NCBI RefSeq assembly: GCF_002251735.1
Contig: NZ_NOXS01000034.1
Location: 376 to 64,375 of the forward strand
DNA from: Elstera cyanobacteriorum
Lineage (GTDB): Bacteria > Pseudomonadota > Alphaproteobacteria > Elsterales > Elsteraceae
DNA: 64,000 bases
Direction of reading: 5' to 3'
The notes beneath the pieces are model-generated. The model had not been told where the DNA came from. It was given only the letters and a program-made list of their open reading frames with translations, and made no database searches. Every line of letters begins with the position of its first letter. Within the stretch, counting starts at the first letter, position 1. A program made the translations under genes and the position numbers. Below are positions 44,055 to 51,974 of this stretch, piece by piece.

Positions 44055-44840
44055 TTACGGGGTGGTCAGAACCAGCTTGCGGCGAGTGTCCATCCCTAAG
44101 GCGCTTAGGGCCGCGCCGAAATGGGTCTTCAGCAACTCGGCCTGCTTGCCGCTCTGCTGTAACCGGGCGAGGCCCTCGGCCAGCGGCGCCGCGTAATCCT
44201 TGGCCTGCTGCGACAGGTAGAAGCGGAAGTCGCGGTCATAGACCAGCAGTAAGTCTTTCTCGATGGCGAGATCGGGGTGGGTCGCCGCTTCGGCGCCGAT
44301 CTCCGTCACCCCGCGCGAGAAATAATCGACCTTCCGGTCCCCGGCGGCGACCATTTTATAGAGGGTCCGCCACTCGCCCGCCTGTTCCATGACCGGCAGG
44401 CTATTGGCCTTCCAGACCGCAACGTCAAACCAGCCTTGACCAAAGCCACCGACCAAGCCGCTGGCCTTGAGATCGGCGACTGACTGGATCGCGGCAAACC
44501 GATCTTGATCGACGGGGCGGATCAGCAACACGCGCTGACCAATCAAGCCGTTGGTTAGGGGCACCGCGACGCCGACGAATTTTTGGTCCCGCTCCGGCGA
44601 TTGGACGAACCAATGCACGTCCAGCGACCCATCTTCCAGCATCGAGCCGATGCGCGGCTGCGGCACGTCCAAACGGCGCTCGACCGTCACCGGTTTTTGC
44701 GCAGCGGCCAGTGCTTCAACCAGCAGTGCATGGTAATAGGCGTGCGTATTATCAGAAAAAGCCGCCATTTTCAGAGTCTGCGCTGGGGCAGAGGTGCTGA
44801 AGATCAAGGCAATAACCGCGATTGTTAGCCGCATTTTCAT
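44055..44840 (-). CDS. Periplasmic substrate-binding protein, amino-acid-type fold
   Basis: A 261-residue exported protein (signal peptide MKMRLTIAVIALIFSTSAPA). The mature part resembles type II periplasmic binding proteins of the SBP_bac_3 group: LKMAAFSDNTHAYYHALLVEALAAA, IQSVADLKASGLVGGFGQGWFDVAVWKAN, VDYFSRGVTEIGAEAATHPDLAIEKDLLLVYDRDFRFYLS. The ligand-binding Arg and Asp that define amino-acid binders are not clear, so the ligand is open. No permease or ATPase lies next to it; it is an orphan, like the TAXI protein at 4908. The start has AGGAAA upstream. Confidence 0.75.
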   Translation of the reverse strand: MKMRLTIAVIALIFSTSAPAQTLKMAAFSDNTHAYYHALLVEALAAAQKPVTVERRLDVPQPRIGSMLEDGSLDVHWFVQSPERDQKFVGVAVPLTNGLIGQRVLLIRPVDQDRFAAIQSVADLKASGLVGGFGQGWFDVAVWKANSLPVMEQAGEWRTLYKMVAAGDRKVDYFSRGVTEIGAEAATHPDLAIEKDLLLVYDRDFRFYLSQQAKDYAAPLAEGLARLQQSGKQAELLKTHFGAALSALGMDTRRKLVLTTP

Positions 44841-45015
44841 GGGAGTTTCCTGACTTATTCGGTGTTGGTCAGGGTTGTGCGAGAAAGAGCCGGTGAGGTC
44901 AACTATCGGTAATTTTGAAATATTTCGATAAAATTACATATTTCTACCCATCGGCAGCCCTCTTAGCAAACCGCCGAGTTTGGTGGTATAGAACGGTACT
45001 GAAACGAAGAGAGAG

Positions 45016-46497
45016 ATGAAAATGATGGACCCGCGGGCTCCTCATGCCGCCGTCGCCGACGGCGTTGAAGCCTTTACCGATGCCGATGCCGCGCTGGCGC
45101 GCATCGCCGAAATTTATGATCGTTCCGCCGGGCATATCCGCGCTGGGTTCGAGGCGCTGGCCAAGGGCGGCGATATTGTGCCGAACGGCGCTTACTATCC
45201 CTATCTTGGGATTACCGTCACCGCTGCCGATCTGCATCTGGATGCGCGCTTCGCCTATGGCGTCGCCGTCGATCCCGGTGCCTATGGCACGACGCTGACG
45301 CGCCCGTCTTTGCTGGCGGATTACTACCGCGATCAGATCCATCTGCTGATCCAGAACCATAAGGTTCCGGTCTATGTTGGCGTTAGCAAGCGCCCGATTC
45401 CGCTGCCTTTCGTCATCGAAAATGCCACGGCGGATGTGACCGAAACCCAAGTGCGGGCGATGGCGCAGCGCTTCGCCCTGCCCGACCTTAACGTGATCGA
45501 CGATTCGATCGCCAACGGCACCCATACCCCGGCGGAAGGGCTGCCGCGCCCGCTGTCGCTGTTTACGGCGGAACGGGTGGATTATTCCATTGCCCGCCTG
45601 GGCCATTATACGGCAACCGCCCCGCAGCATTTTCAGCGCTTCGTACTGCTGACCAATTATCAGCGCTACGTCGATGAGTTCTGCGCCTACGGCAAGCGGT
45701 TGGTGGCCGAGGGGGATGAATACGATAGTTTTGTCGAACCCGGCGACGTTTTTACCCCCAATCCCCGCCTGACCGATAAGCCCGCCAGCGGCACGCCGCT
45801 GGTCAACCTGCCGCAGATGCCTGCCTATCATTTGACCCGGCCCGACAAGCTGGGGATTACGATGGTCAATATCGGCGTCGGCCCGTCGAACGCCAAAACG
45901 ATTACCGATCATCTCGCCGTGCTGCGTCCGCACTGCTGGCTGATGCTGGGCCATTGTGCCGGGCTGCGCCGCAGTCAGTTCCTGGGCGATTACGTGCTGG
46001 CGCACGGCTATGTCCGCGACGATCAAGTGCTGGATGCCGATCTGCCGCCCTATGTGCCGGTGCCGCCGATTGCCGAAGTGCAGGTGGCCCTGCAACAGGC
46101 GGTCGCCAAGATCACCGGGCTGGAAGGGGCGGACCTCAAGAGCCGCCTGCGCACCGGGTCGGTGCTGACCACCGACAACCGCAATTGGGAGCTGCGCTTC
46201 CAGGATATTTACGCCCGGCTGAACCAATCGCGCGCGATTGCGGTGGATATGGAATCGGCGACGATTGCCGCCAACGGCTTCCGCTTCCGCGTTCCCTACG
46301 GCACGCTTCTGTGCGTGTCCGACAAACCCCTGCACGGCGAAATCAAGCTGCGCGGTATGGCGAACGCTATGTACCGGGAGCGCATCGCCCAGCATTTGGA
46401 AATCGGTATCGAAACCATCGATATTCTGCGGGCGGAAGGGGTGCGAAAGTTGCATTCCCGTAAGCTACGCAGCTTTGACGAGCCGAGCTTCCGCTAA
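45016..46497 (+). CDS. amn: AMP nucleosidase
   Basis: A 493-residue enzyme that hydrolyses AMP to adenine and ribose 5-phosphate. The N-terminal AMP-binding regulatory domain spans about residues 1-190 (GAYYPYLGITVTAADLHLDARFAYG). The catalytic nucleoside-phosphorylase-like domain follows, with NIGVGPSNAKTITDHLAVLRPHCWLMLGHCAGLR, DYVLAHGYVRDDQVLD and VDMESATIAANGFRFRVPYGTLLCVSDKPLHGE, the last containing the ribose-binding Glu and catalytic Asp. The length matches E. coli Amn (484). It is preceded by a 175-base AT-rich spacer and followed by DUF445 after 3 bases, suggesting co-transcription. Confidence 0.94.
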   Translation: MKMMDPRAPHAAVADGVEAFTDADAALARIAEIYDRSAGHIRAGFEALAKGGDIVPNGAYYPYLGITVTAADLHLDARFAYGVAVDPGAYGTTLTRPSLLADYYRDQIHLLIQNHKVPVYVGVSKRPIPLPFVIENATADVTETQVRAMAQRFALPDLNVIDDSIANGTHTPAEGLPRPLSLFTAERVDYSIARLGHYTATAPQHFQRFVLLTNYQRYVDEFCAYGKRLVAEGDEYDSFVEPGDVFTPNPRLTDKPASGTPLVNLPQMPAYHLTRPDKLGITMVNIGVGPSNAKTITDHLAVLRPHCWLMLGHCAGLRRSQFLGDYVLAHGYVRDDQVLDADLPPYVPVPPIAEVQVALQQAVAKITGLEGADLKSRLRTGSVLTTDNRNWELRFQDIYARLNQSRAIAVDMESATIAANGFRFRVPYGTLLCVSDKPLHGEIKLRGMANAMYRERIAQHLEIGIETIDILRAEGVRKLHSRKLRSFDEPSFR

Positions 46498-46500
46498 GCG

Positions 46501-47772
46501 ATGAGCGGCATCCGCTGGGCCGCGCACGGGCTGCTGGTCGGTTCGGCGACGGCCTTTATCGGCCTCAGCCTGTGGCCGCAGCCGCCGGTGTGGGGCCTTG
46601 CCCTGCGGGCGATGGCGGAAGCGGCGACGGTCGGCGCGCTGGCCGATTGGTTCGCCGTCACCGCCCTGTTCCGCCGCCCGCTGGGGCTGCCGATCCCCCA
46701 TACCGCCCTGCTACCGCGCAATAAGGCGCGGATCGGTAAACGGTTGGGCGGGTTCGTCAGCGACAAGTTTCTCGATCCCGAGACGCTCGCCCGCCGCGTG
46801 ACCGGCGCCGACGTGCCGACCCGGCTGGCCGATCTGCTGACGCGGGCGGACGTGCGGGCGGGACTGTCCCGGGCCGTCGATGGCCTGCTCGGCGAGGCGG
46901 AAATCGCCTTACAGGGGGCGGGTGTTAAGGCAGGGGCCAAGGCGGAAATTCACCGTCTTCTTGACGGTATCGACCTCGCCCCGCTCGCCCGCGACGGGCT
47001 GTTTACTTTTCTGCACGAGGGTCATTATCTGCCGTTGCTCGACCGGGTAGCGGCCTGGGGCGAAGCGCAATTGATCGCCGAACGGCCCCGCATCGAAGCC
47101 TTCCTGCGCGACCGGGTGGTCGCCTATCTCGCCGATAAGCTCGATTCCGGCGTCACCCGCCTGCTCGGGATCGACCCGACCTCATTGGCCGATGGGGCGA
47201 TTGCCCGCCGGGTGGGCGACGCGCTGGCGGAGGCGATTTTGGCCGATGCCACCGCCCGCTTGGCCCAGCTCCGCACCCCCGGATCGGAGCTGGCGCAGCA
47301 GGTCCACGCGACGCTGTTGCAGCAGGCCCATCGCGTGACCGAAGGGCCGGATTGGGCCGCGACCTTCGCCGGGCTGAAGCGGCATCTGCTGGCGCCCGAG
47401 CGCTTCGATCCGGCTTTCGACGGTCTTTGGGCGCAGACGACCGCCACCATAACCGCCGCCCGCCCCCGGTTGCAGGCGGGGCTGCTGACCGTCATCGATA
47501 CACAGATCGGGCGGTTGCGGACCGACGAGGCCTTGCGGGCCGCCGTCACGGCGCAGGCGGAGGCCCTGGTGCGCGGGATGATCGCCGACGCCCGCCCGCT
47601 CGCCGCCGATCATATCGCCGCTACGGTGACCGGGTGGGACGATGCCGCCGTGACCGCCGAATTGGAACGGGCGGTCGGGCGCGATCTTCAGTTTATCCGC
47701 ATCAATGGCACAATCGTCGGTGGGGTGGCGGGGCTGGCGCTGTTTTTGATCGACCGCTATTGGCTGGGCTGA
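46501..47772 (+). CDS. DUF445 family membrane protein
   Basis: A 423-residue protein with membrane segments at both ends: AHGLLVGSATAFIGLSLWPQ and the adjacent LGLPIPHTALLP segment at the N-terminus, and GTIVGGVAGLALFLIDRYWLG at the very C-terminus. MRAMAEAATVGALADWFAVTALFRRPLGLPIPHTALLPRNKARIGKRLGGFVSDKFL is the DUF445 signature. The intervening 330 residues are helical and charged. The function is unknown. It starts 3 bases after amn, and the LysR gene follows after 3 bases, so the three may form an operon. Confidence 0.88.
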   Translation: MSGIRWAAHGLLVGSATAFIGLSLWPQPPVWGLALRAMAEAATVGALADWFAVTALFRRPLGLPIPHTALLPRNKARIGKRLGGFVSDKFLDPETLARRVTGADVPTRLADLLTRADVRAGLSRAVDGLLGEAEIALQGAGVKAGAKAEIHRLLDGIDLAPLARDGLFTFLHEGHYLPLLDRVAAWGEAQLIAERPRIEAFLRDRVVAYLADKLDSGVTRLLGIDPTSLADGAIARRVGDALAEAILADATARLAQLRTPGSELAQQVHATLLQQAHRVTEGPDWAATFAGLKRHLLAPERFDPAFDGLWAQTTATITAARPRLQAGLLTVIDTQIGRLRTDEALRAAVTAQAEALVRGMIADARPLAADHIAATVTGWDDAAVTAELERAVGRDLQFIRINGTIVGGVAGLALFLIDRYWLG

Positions 47773-47775
47773 CCC

Positions 47776-48666
47776 ATGAACCTCGAAACCATCTCCCTCG
47801 ACCAACTGCGGGTTTTTGCCCGCGCGGTGGAACTCGGCAGTTTTTCCGCCGCGGGGCGGGAGTTGGGGCGGGCGCAGTCGGCCGTCAGCTATGCCATCAC
47901 CACGCTTGAAAGCCAGTTGGGCCTGACCCTCTTCGACCGCTCCGGCCATACGCCGAAATTGACCGATCACGGCGCGGCGGTGCTGGCCGACGCCAAGGCG
48001 ATCTTGGCACGCACCGAAGGGCTGCACGCGCGGGCGGCGGGCCTGCGCGATGGGCTGGAGCCGGAACTGTCGATCTGTATTGACGTTATGTACCCCGTGC
48101 CGCGCCTAGCGCAGGTGCTGGCGGAGTTTCGCCAGCGTTTTCCCACGGTGACCATGCGCGTTGGGGTTGAAGTCTTGGGCGCGGTGGCCGAACAGGTTAT
48201 TCAGGGCCGGGCGAAATTCGGCGTTATCGGCTCCATGCCGTTCCGGCCCGATGGGCTGATGGGTGATCCGCTGCCGCCGATCCGGCTTATCCCCGTTGCG
48301 GCGCCCCATCATTCCCTCGCGCAAATGCCCCGCGCCGAGCGCTTATCGGCGCTGCCCGACGAAGTGCAACTGGTGCTGACCGACCGCAGCCGTCTGACCG
48401 AAGGGCAGGATTACGCCGTCTATTCGGCCAAAACTTGGCGCTTATCTGACCTTGGCACCAAGCTGGAGTTTCTGCGCGCGGGCCTGGGGTGGGGCAATAT
48501 GCCGGAACATTTGGTGGCGGAGGATATCGCCTCGGGCCGCCTCCTCCACCTCTGCGGCATTACCCGCAGCGTGACGGAGTGGTTACCGATGCATCTCGTC
48601 CGCAAACCCTCCGTCGCCCTGGGACCAGCCGGGCGGTGGCTCTGGGATGCGATGCTCACTCCATAG
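47776..48666 (+). CDS. LysR family transcriptional regulator
   Basis: A 296-residue LysR-type regulator. The HTH (LDQLRVFARAVELGSFSAAGRELGRAQSAVSYAITTLESQLGLTLFDRSGHTPKLTDHG) is N-terminal and the effector-binding domain follows. It lies tightly behind DUF445 and about 105 bases ahead of a DoxX gene on the same strand. Usually LysR targets are divergent, so the downstream doxX-peroxiredoxin unit is only a possible target. The effector is unknown. Confidence 0.9.
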   Translation: MNLETISLDQLRVFARAVELGSFSAAGRELGRAQSAVSYAITTLESQLGLTLFDRSGHTPKLTDHGAAVLADAKAILARTEGLHARAAGLRDGLEPELSICIDVMYPVPRLAQVLAEFRQRFPTVTMRVGVEVLGAVAEQVIQGRAKFGVIGSMPFRPDGLMGDPLPPIRLIPVAAPHHSLAQMPRAERLSALPDEVQLVLTDRSRLTEGQDYAVYSAKTWRLSDLGTKLEFLRAGLGWGNMPEHLVAEDIASGRLLHLCGITRSVTEWLPMHLVRKPSVALGPAGRWLWDAMLTP

Positions 48667-48771
48667 AAAATTTCGATAGATACCGCTGAAATTTGACCGG
48701 GTTTCAAGATGGACGGTGTAAAGTAGCGTCAGCGCCAGGAAAACACTCTTTCTCGTTTTTGGAGAAATCCC

Positions 48772-49206
48772 ATGTCTGTCGCTGCTTCGCAGAAAACCGA
48801 TCTTGCCCTGTTGCTCCTGCGCGTCTCCCTCGGCCTGATGACCTTCGCGCATGGCTTTATTCTGAAAGTTATGACCTTCACCCCCGCCGGGACGGCGCAA
48901 TTCTTCGTCTCGGTCGGCTATCCCGCCGCCTTCGCCTATCTCGTTATTCTGGCCGAAGTGCTGGGCGGTCTGGCCCTGATCGCCGGGGTCTTTACCCGTC
49001 TTGCCGCCGTTGGCCTGATTCCCATCCTGCTCGGCGCGACCGCCCTGCACGCCGGGAATGGCTGGGTGTTCAACGCCCCGAACGGTGGTTGGGAATATCC
49101 GGCCTTCTGGACCGTGACGCTGGTGGTTCAGGCGCTGCTGGGGCCGGGGGCTTATTCAGTTGGCCGTCTGCTGCCGACCAGCCTGCCGGGTCTGGTCCGC
49201 GCTTAA
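48772..49206 (+). CDS. DoxX family membrane protein
   Basis: A 144-residue protein with four membrane helices (about residues 12-32, 52-75, 78-96 and 108-128). RVSLGLMTFAHGFILKVMTF and VILAEVLGGLALIAGVFTRLAAVGLIPILLGA are DoxX motifs. DoxX proteins pair with thiosulfate dehydrogenases or act in oxidative-stress membrane complexes. GGAGAAATCCC precedes the start. A peroxiredoxin follows, separated by a hairpin with a U-run, which supports a shared oxidative-stress role. Confidence 0.87.
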   Translation: MSVAASQKTDLALLLLRVSLGLMTFAHGFILKVMTFTPAGTAQFFVSVGYPAAFAYLVILAEVLGGLALIAGVFTRLAAVGLIPILLGATALHAGNGWVFNAPNGGWEYPAFWTVTLVVQALLGPGAYSVGRLLPTSLPGLVRA

Positions 49207-49237
49207 AGCGTTTGACCGATAGGTCTAAACTTGCTCC

Positions 49238-49268
49238 CCTCCAGGGCCTCGGTCCTGGAGGATTTTTT
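49238..49268 (+). promoter_or_regulatory. Hairpin with U-run that contains the peroxiredoxin ribosome binding site
   Basis: CCTCCAGG (49238-49245) pairs perfectly with CCTGGAGG (49254-49261) around eight bases and is followed by ATTTTTT and then the ATG at 49269. The 3' arm holds the Shine-Dalgarno GGAGG. The same element can act as terminator of the doxX transcript and as a lid on peroxiredoxin translation. Confidence 0.65.
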
Positions 49269-49895
49269 ATGTCCGAAACCCCGATCAGCCTGCCGCGTCT
49301 TGGCGATTTTGCCCCGGATTTCGAGGCTGACAGCACGCATGGTCGCCTTTCGGTGCGCGATTTTCGCGGCAGTTGGCTGGTGCTCTTCTCCCATCCCGCC
49401 GATTTTACGCCGGTCTGCACCACCGAATTCGTGGCGCTCGCCAAGGCCGCCGACCGGCTCGCGGCGCTCAACTGTCAGCTTTTGGGCCTCTCCATCGATA
49501 GTGTGTATAGCCATATCGCGTGGCTGCGGACCATCGAAGCCCAGTTCGGCACCGCCATTCCCTTCCCCGTGCTCGCCGACCACGACCGCGCCGTCGCCAC
49601 CCGCTATGGGATGCTGATGCCGGGCGAAAGCAGCACGGAAGCCAGCCGCTGCCTGTTCGTGATCGATCCCGACGGCAAAGTGCGGGCGATGATCTATTAT
49701 CCGATGATCGTCGGACGGAATATCGAGGAGGTGGTGCGCCTCGTCACGGCCTTAACGACGACCGCCGCCGCCCGGGCCGCCGCGCCCGCCGATTGGCAGC
49801 CGGGGCAAGCCTTGCTCGAACCCGCACCGCGCACGCTGGAAGGGGCGGCGGAACGCGGGACCGGCGCCGATTGGTTCTTGAAACAACGCCCCTGA
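49269..49895 (+). CDS. Peroxiredoxin (Prx6/1-Cys-like)
   Basis: A 208-residue thiol peroxidase. The peroxidatic Cys50 is in SHPADFTPVCTTEF, matching the PxxxTxxC motif with Thr47 in it. The longer C-terminal dimerisation segment (IYYPMIVGRNIEEVVRLVTALTTT) and DWQPGQ are characteristic of the Prx6 subfamily. Other cysteines at about 69 and 137 are not at the resolving position of typical 2-Cys enzymes. It reduces hydrogen peroxide and alkyl hydroperoxides in the cytoplasm. ATG 49269 has a GGAGG lying in a hairpin, so expression may be structure-controlled. A small winged-helix-like gene follows after 3 bases. Confidence 0.93.
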   Translation: MSETPISLPRLGDFAPDFEADSTHGRLSVRDFRGSWLVLFSHPADFTPVCTTEFVALAKAADRLAALNCQLLGLSIDSVYSHIAWLRTIEAQFGTAIPFPVLADHDRAVATRYGMLMPGESSTEASRCLFVIDPDGKVRAMIYYPMIVGRNIEEVVRLVTALTTTAAARAAAPADWQPGQALLEPAPRTLEGAAERGTGADWFLKQRP

Positions 49896-49898
49896 CCC

Positions 49899-50168
49899 AT
49901 GCCCTGCCTTAACCCCGATGGGACATTGACGCGCGTGGCGCGCGACCTGTTGACGGCCTTAGAGCCTGCGCCCGTCCCGGCGCCGGTTTTGGCCTCGGCA
50001 ACTGGCCTGCCGCTCTGGCGGGTGCGGGCTAGCCTGCGGGAATTGGCTGGGCAGGATTTGGTGGCGGCCTCTGGCCCCTTGTCGCCGGGCGACGATGCGC
50101 CCCATGTGTTGACGGAAACCGGGCGGCAGGTGCTGGATCTCAGCCGCGCCCTGGATGGAGAGGAATAA
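49899..50168 (+). CDS. Small winged-helix-like protein of unknown function
   Basis: An 89-residue protein. RVARDLLTALEPAPVPAPVLASATGLPLWRVRASLRELAGQDLVAAS resembles a winged-helix DNA-binding fold (helix-turn-helix plus start of the wing), with ETGRQVLDLSRAL as a closing helix. It is encoded between a peroxiredoxin and a Sco-type copper chaperone, 3 bases after the former and 4 bases before the latter, so it is probably translated in the same operon. It could regulate that operon. No known family name is certain. Confidence 0.68.
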   Translation: MPCLNPDGTLTRVARDLLTALEPAPVPAPVLASATGLPLWRVRASLRELAGQDLVAASGPLSPGDDAPHVLTETGRQVLDLSRALDGEE

Positions 50169-50172
50169 GCGA

Positions 50173-50832
50173 ATGACCGAACCGAACAAGCCGAAGGCCC
50201 CCGCAGCCATGCCGGCGGGGCTGCGCCTGTTCGTGATTGCCGGGGTGATGGTTGTGGTCGCCGGGATCGGCGCGATTGCGGCGCTGCTGACGACCGACCG
50301 GCCCATCGGCGCCGCGCGCGAGGGCCAGAGCAGCGGCACACCGCTGGTCGGCGGCGCCTTCACCCTCGTCGATCAGGACGGCAAGACGCGCACCCAGGCC
50401 GATTTCGCTGGAAAACTGATGCTGATTTACTTCGGCTATACCTTCTGCCCGGATGTTTGCCCCACCGGCTTACAGCGGCTGGCCGAAGGGCTGGATGCGC
50501 TTAGCGATGCCGACCGGGTGCAGGTGTCGCCGGTCTTCGTGACTATCGACCCGGCGCGTGATACCCCGGCGGTGCTGAAGGAATATGTGGCGCAGTTCCA
50601 TCCTGATCTGATCGGCCTCACTGGCACGGCGGACCAAGTGTCGGTCGCGGCGAAGGCCTATCGCGTTTATTACCGCAAGTCCGACCAGACCAAAGATCAG
50701 AAGGATTATTTAATGGACCATTCGTCCATTATTTTTCTGATGGGCAAAGACGGCACCTATAAAGCCCATTTCACCCACGAGAGCAAACCAGAGGAAATCG
50801 CCGCAGGGGTGCGCCGGGCGCTGCAAGGTTAA
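50173..50832 (+). CDS. SCO1/SenC/PrrC-type copper chaperone
   Basis: A 219-residue membrane-anchored thioredoxin-fold protein. One helix (about residues 19-40) anchors it in the inner membrane with the domain in the periplasm. The copper ligands are Cys92 and Cys96 in FCPDVCP and His183 in MDHSSIIF. It delivers copper to the Cu-A centre of cytochrome c oxidase or acts as a thiol-disulfide reductase. The ATG at 50173 is 4 bases after the upstream gene's stop; a start six codons earlier is less favoured. It ends just before the convergent gene at 50855. Confidence 0.93.
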   Translation: MTEPNKPKAPAAMPAGLRLFVIAGVMVVVAGIGAIAALLTTDRPIGAAREGQSSGTPLVGGAFTLVDQDGKTRTQADFAGKLMLIYFGYTFCPDVCPTGLQRLAEGLDALSDADRVQVSPVFVTIDPARDTPAVLKEYVAQFHPDLIGLTGTADQVSVAAKAYRVYYRKSDQTKDQKDYLMDHSSIIFLMGKDGTYKAHFTHESKPEEIAAGVRRALQG

Positions 50833-50854
50833 GCCCGCGCCCGCGCAGACCGGA

Positions 50855-51274
50855 TCAATGACCGACGATCAACCCGTCGATCATATGCAACAGTTGGAAG
50901 ACGATAACGCCGACAAGGCCGCAGGCGGCGCCAAGGGCGACCAGCATGCCAAGGCGGGTGGCGGCCGACCCAATCGGCGCGCCCTTGATGCCATCCAACT
51001 GGCGGCGCAGGGCGATCGGCGGCAAGCGGGATGCCTGCGGGGTCGCATTATATTGAACGGAGTAGAGGCGGCGTTTGCCATTCTCGGCATCAGAAACGAT
51101 CCGCAGATTTTCCGCCCCTAGGCTGGGGACGAGCCTGCGCACCTGGATCAAGGCCGTTTCCAGGCTCCGGGCTTCCTGCTGCGCGACCCACTCCCCACCA
51201 ATACGGGCTTCAATCGTATAGTCCGTTTGATCGTTGAGGGTATTCGCGCCGGACGAGGTTGAAAATTCAGTCAT
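50855..51274 (-). CDS. Small membrane-anchored protein of unknown function
   Basis: A 139-residue protein that I do not recognise. Residues 1-90 are soluble (TDYTIEARIGGEWVAQQEARSLETALIQVRRL, then NLRIVSDAENGKRRLYSVQYN), and residues 108-138 form one C-terminal membrane helix (LGMLVALGAACGLVGVIVFQLL). It is thus a tail-anchored protein with a cytoplasmic head, or one exposed to the periplasm if inverted. The start ATG at 51274 has GGAG six bases upstream, unlike the two upstream in-frame ATGs. It converges on the Sco gene. Confidence 0.65.
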   Translation of the reverse strand: MTEFSTSSGANTLNDQTDYTIEARIGGEWVAQQEARSLETALIQVRRLVPSLGAENLRIVSDAENGKRRLYSVQYNATPQASRLPPIALRRQLDGIKGAPIGSAATRLGMLVALGAACGLVGVIVFQLLHMIDGLIVGH

Positions 51275-51499
51275 GTTAGTCTCCATCGCGACGGAATATC
51301 CCATCTTACCAAAATGCCGCAGGTAAACAAAGGCCCCGGCTGTGACTTGGCCGTGATAGAATCGCATCCCTAATACGATGCAAATGCTTAAGAATAAATT
51401 ATCAAAAATGCGATGAATATTTTGACGATTAGTTTTGAATATGACGGTCGTGTCAGTTTCGACTCGTCTTTGAGCATATTAGGATGCGTAAACGCCAAT

Positions 51500-51529
51500 A
51501 GGTCCGCCCTGTGATGGTCGGGCGGACCT
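51500..51529 (-). terminator. Hairpin terminator of the small gene at 51564
   Basis: Perfect 10-bp arms AGGTCCGCCC (51500-51509) and GGGCGGACCT (51520-51529) enclose ten bases. It lies 34 bases past the stop codon of the minus-strand small gene, with only ATTGGCGTTT as tail. Confidence 0.6.
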
Positions 51530-51563
51530 GTCAAAATCCCAGCCAGTGCCGGACAGTGTAGCG

Positions 51564-51785
51564 TTAGATGCTGAGGTCCAGCGCGTGGCGATGCTGCTGA
51601 CGAAGATCGACGTCGCGTTCTTCATCACGATCACGCTTGTCGCGCATCTTATTTTGTTCGGACTTCGGGGCCGGCTTTGTGGCGCGTTGGGTTTGTGCCG
51701 ACGTCGGCGGTTGGGCCGGTTGCGCCTTGGCTTGGGCGGCGCCCGCCATAGCAACGACAACCGGATTGATCGGTGGGACAATCAT
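51564..51785 (-). CDS. Small charged, proline/glutamine-rich protein
   Basis: A 73-residue reading frame with a good ribosome binding site (AGGAGA, seven bases before the ATG) and a terminator-like hairpin downstream, so it is probably real. The N-terminus MIVPPINPVVVAMAGAAQA is mildly hydrophobic. The rest is rich in Gln, Pro, Lys, Arg and Asp (KMRDKRDRDEERDVDLRQQ) and likely disordered or helical on binding. No family is recognised. A reading frame on the other strand over the same bases lacks a ribosome binding site. Confidence 0.55.
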   Translation of the reverse strand: MIVPPINPVVVAMAGAAQAKAQPAQPPTSAQTQRATKPAPKSEQNKMRDKRDRDEERDVDLRQQHRHALDLSI

Positions 51786-51974
51786 TCTGTGTCTCCTGTC
51801 AACCCGCGAGAAAGAGTTCTTCGGAGTCCAGCATATAGGTTGTCACAGAAAATTTGCGACTCTTTTTTGACGCAAAAAGGTCAAACGGGCTGGCATTTGT
51901 GCCGCTCTGTTGCGCAAAAGACGCGGTGCCCTGATAAGAGTCCCGTCTCCAGGCTCCGATTCTGTCGTTCGTCG

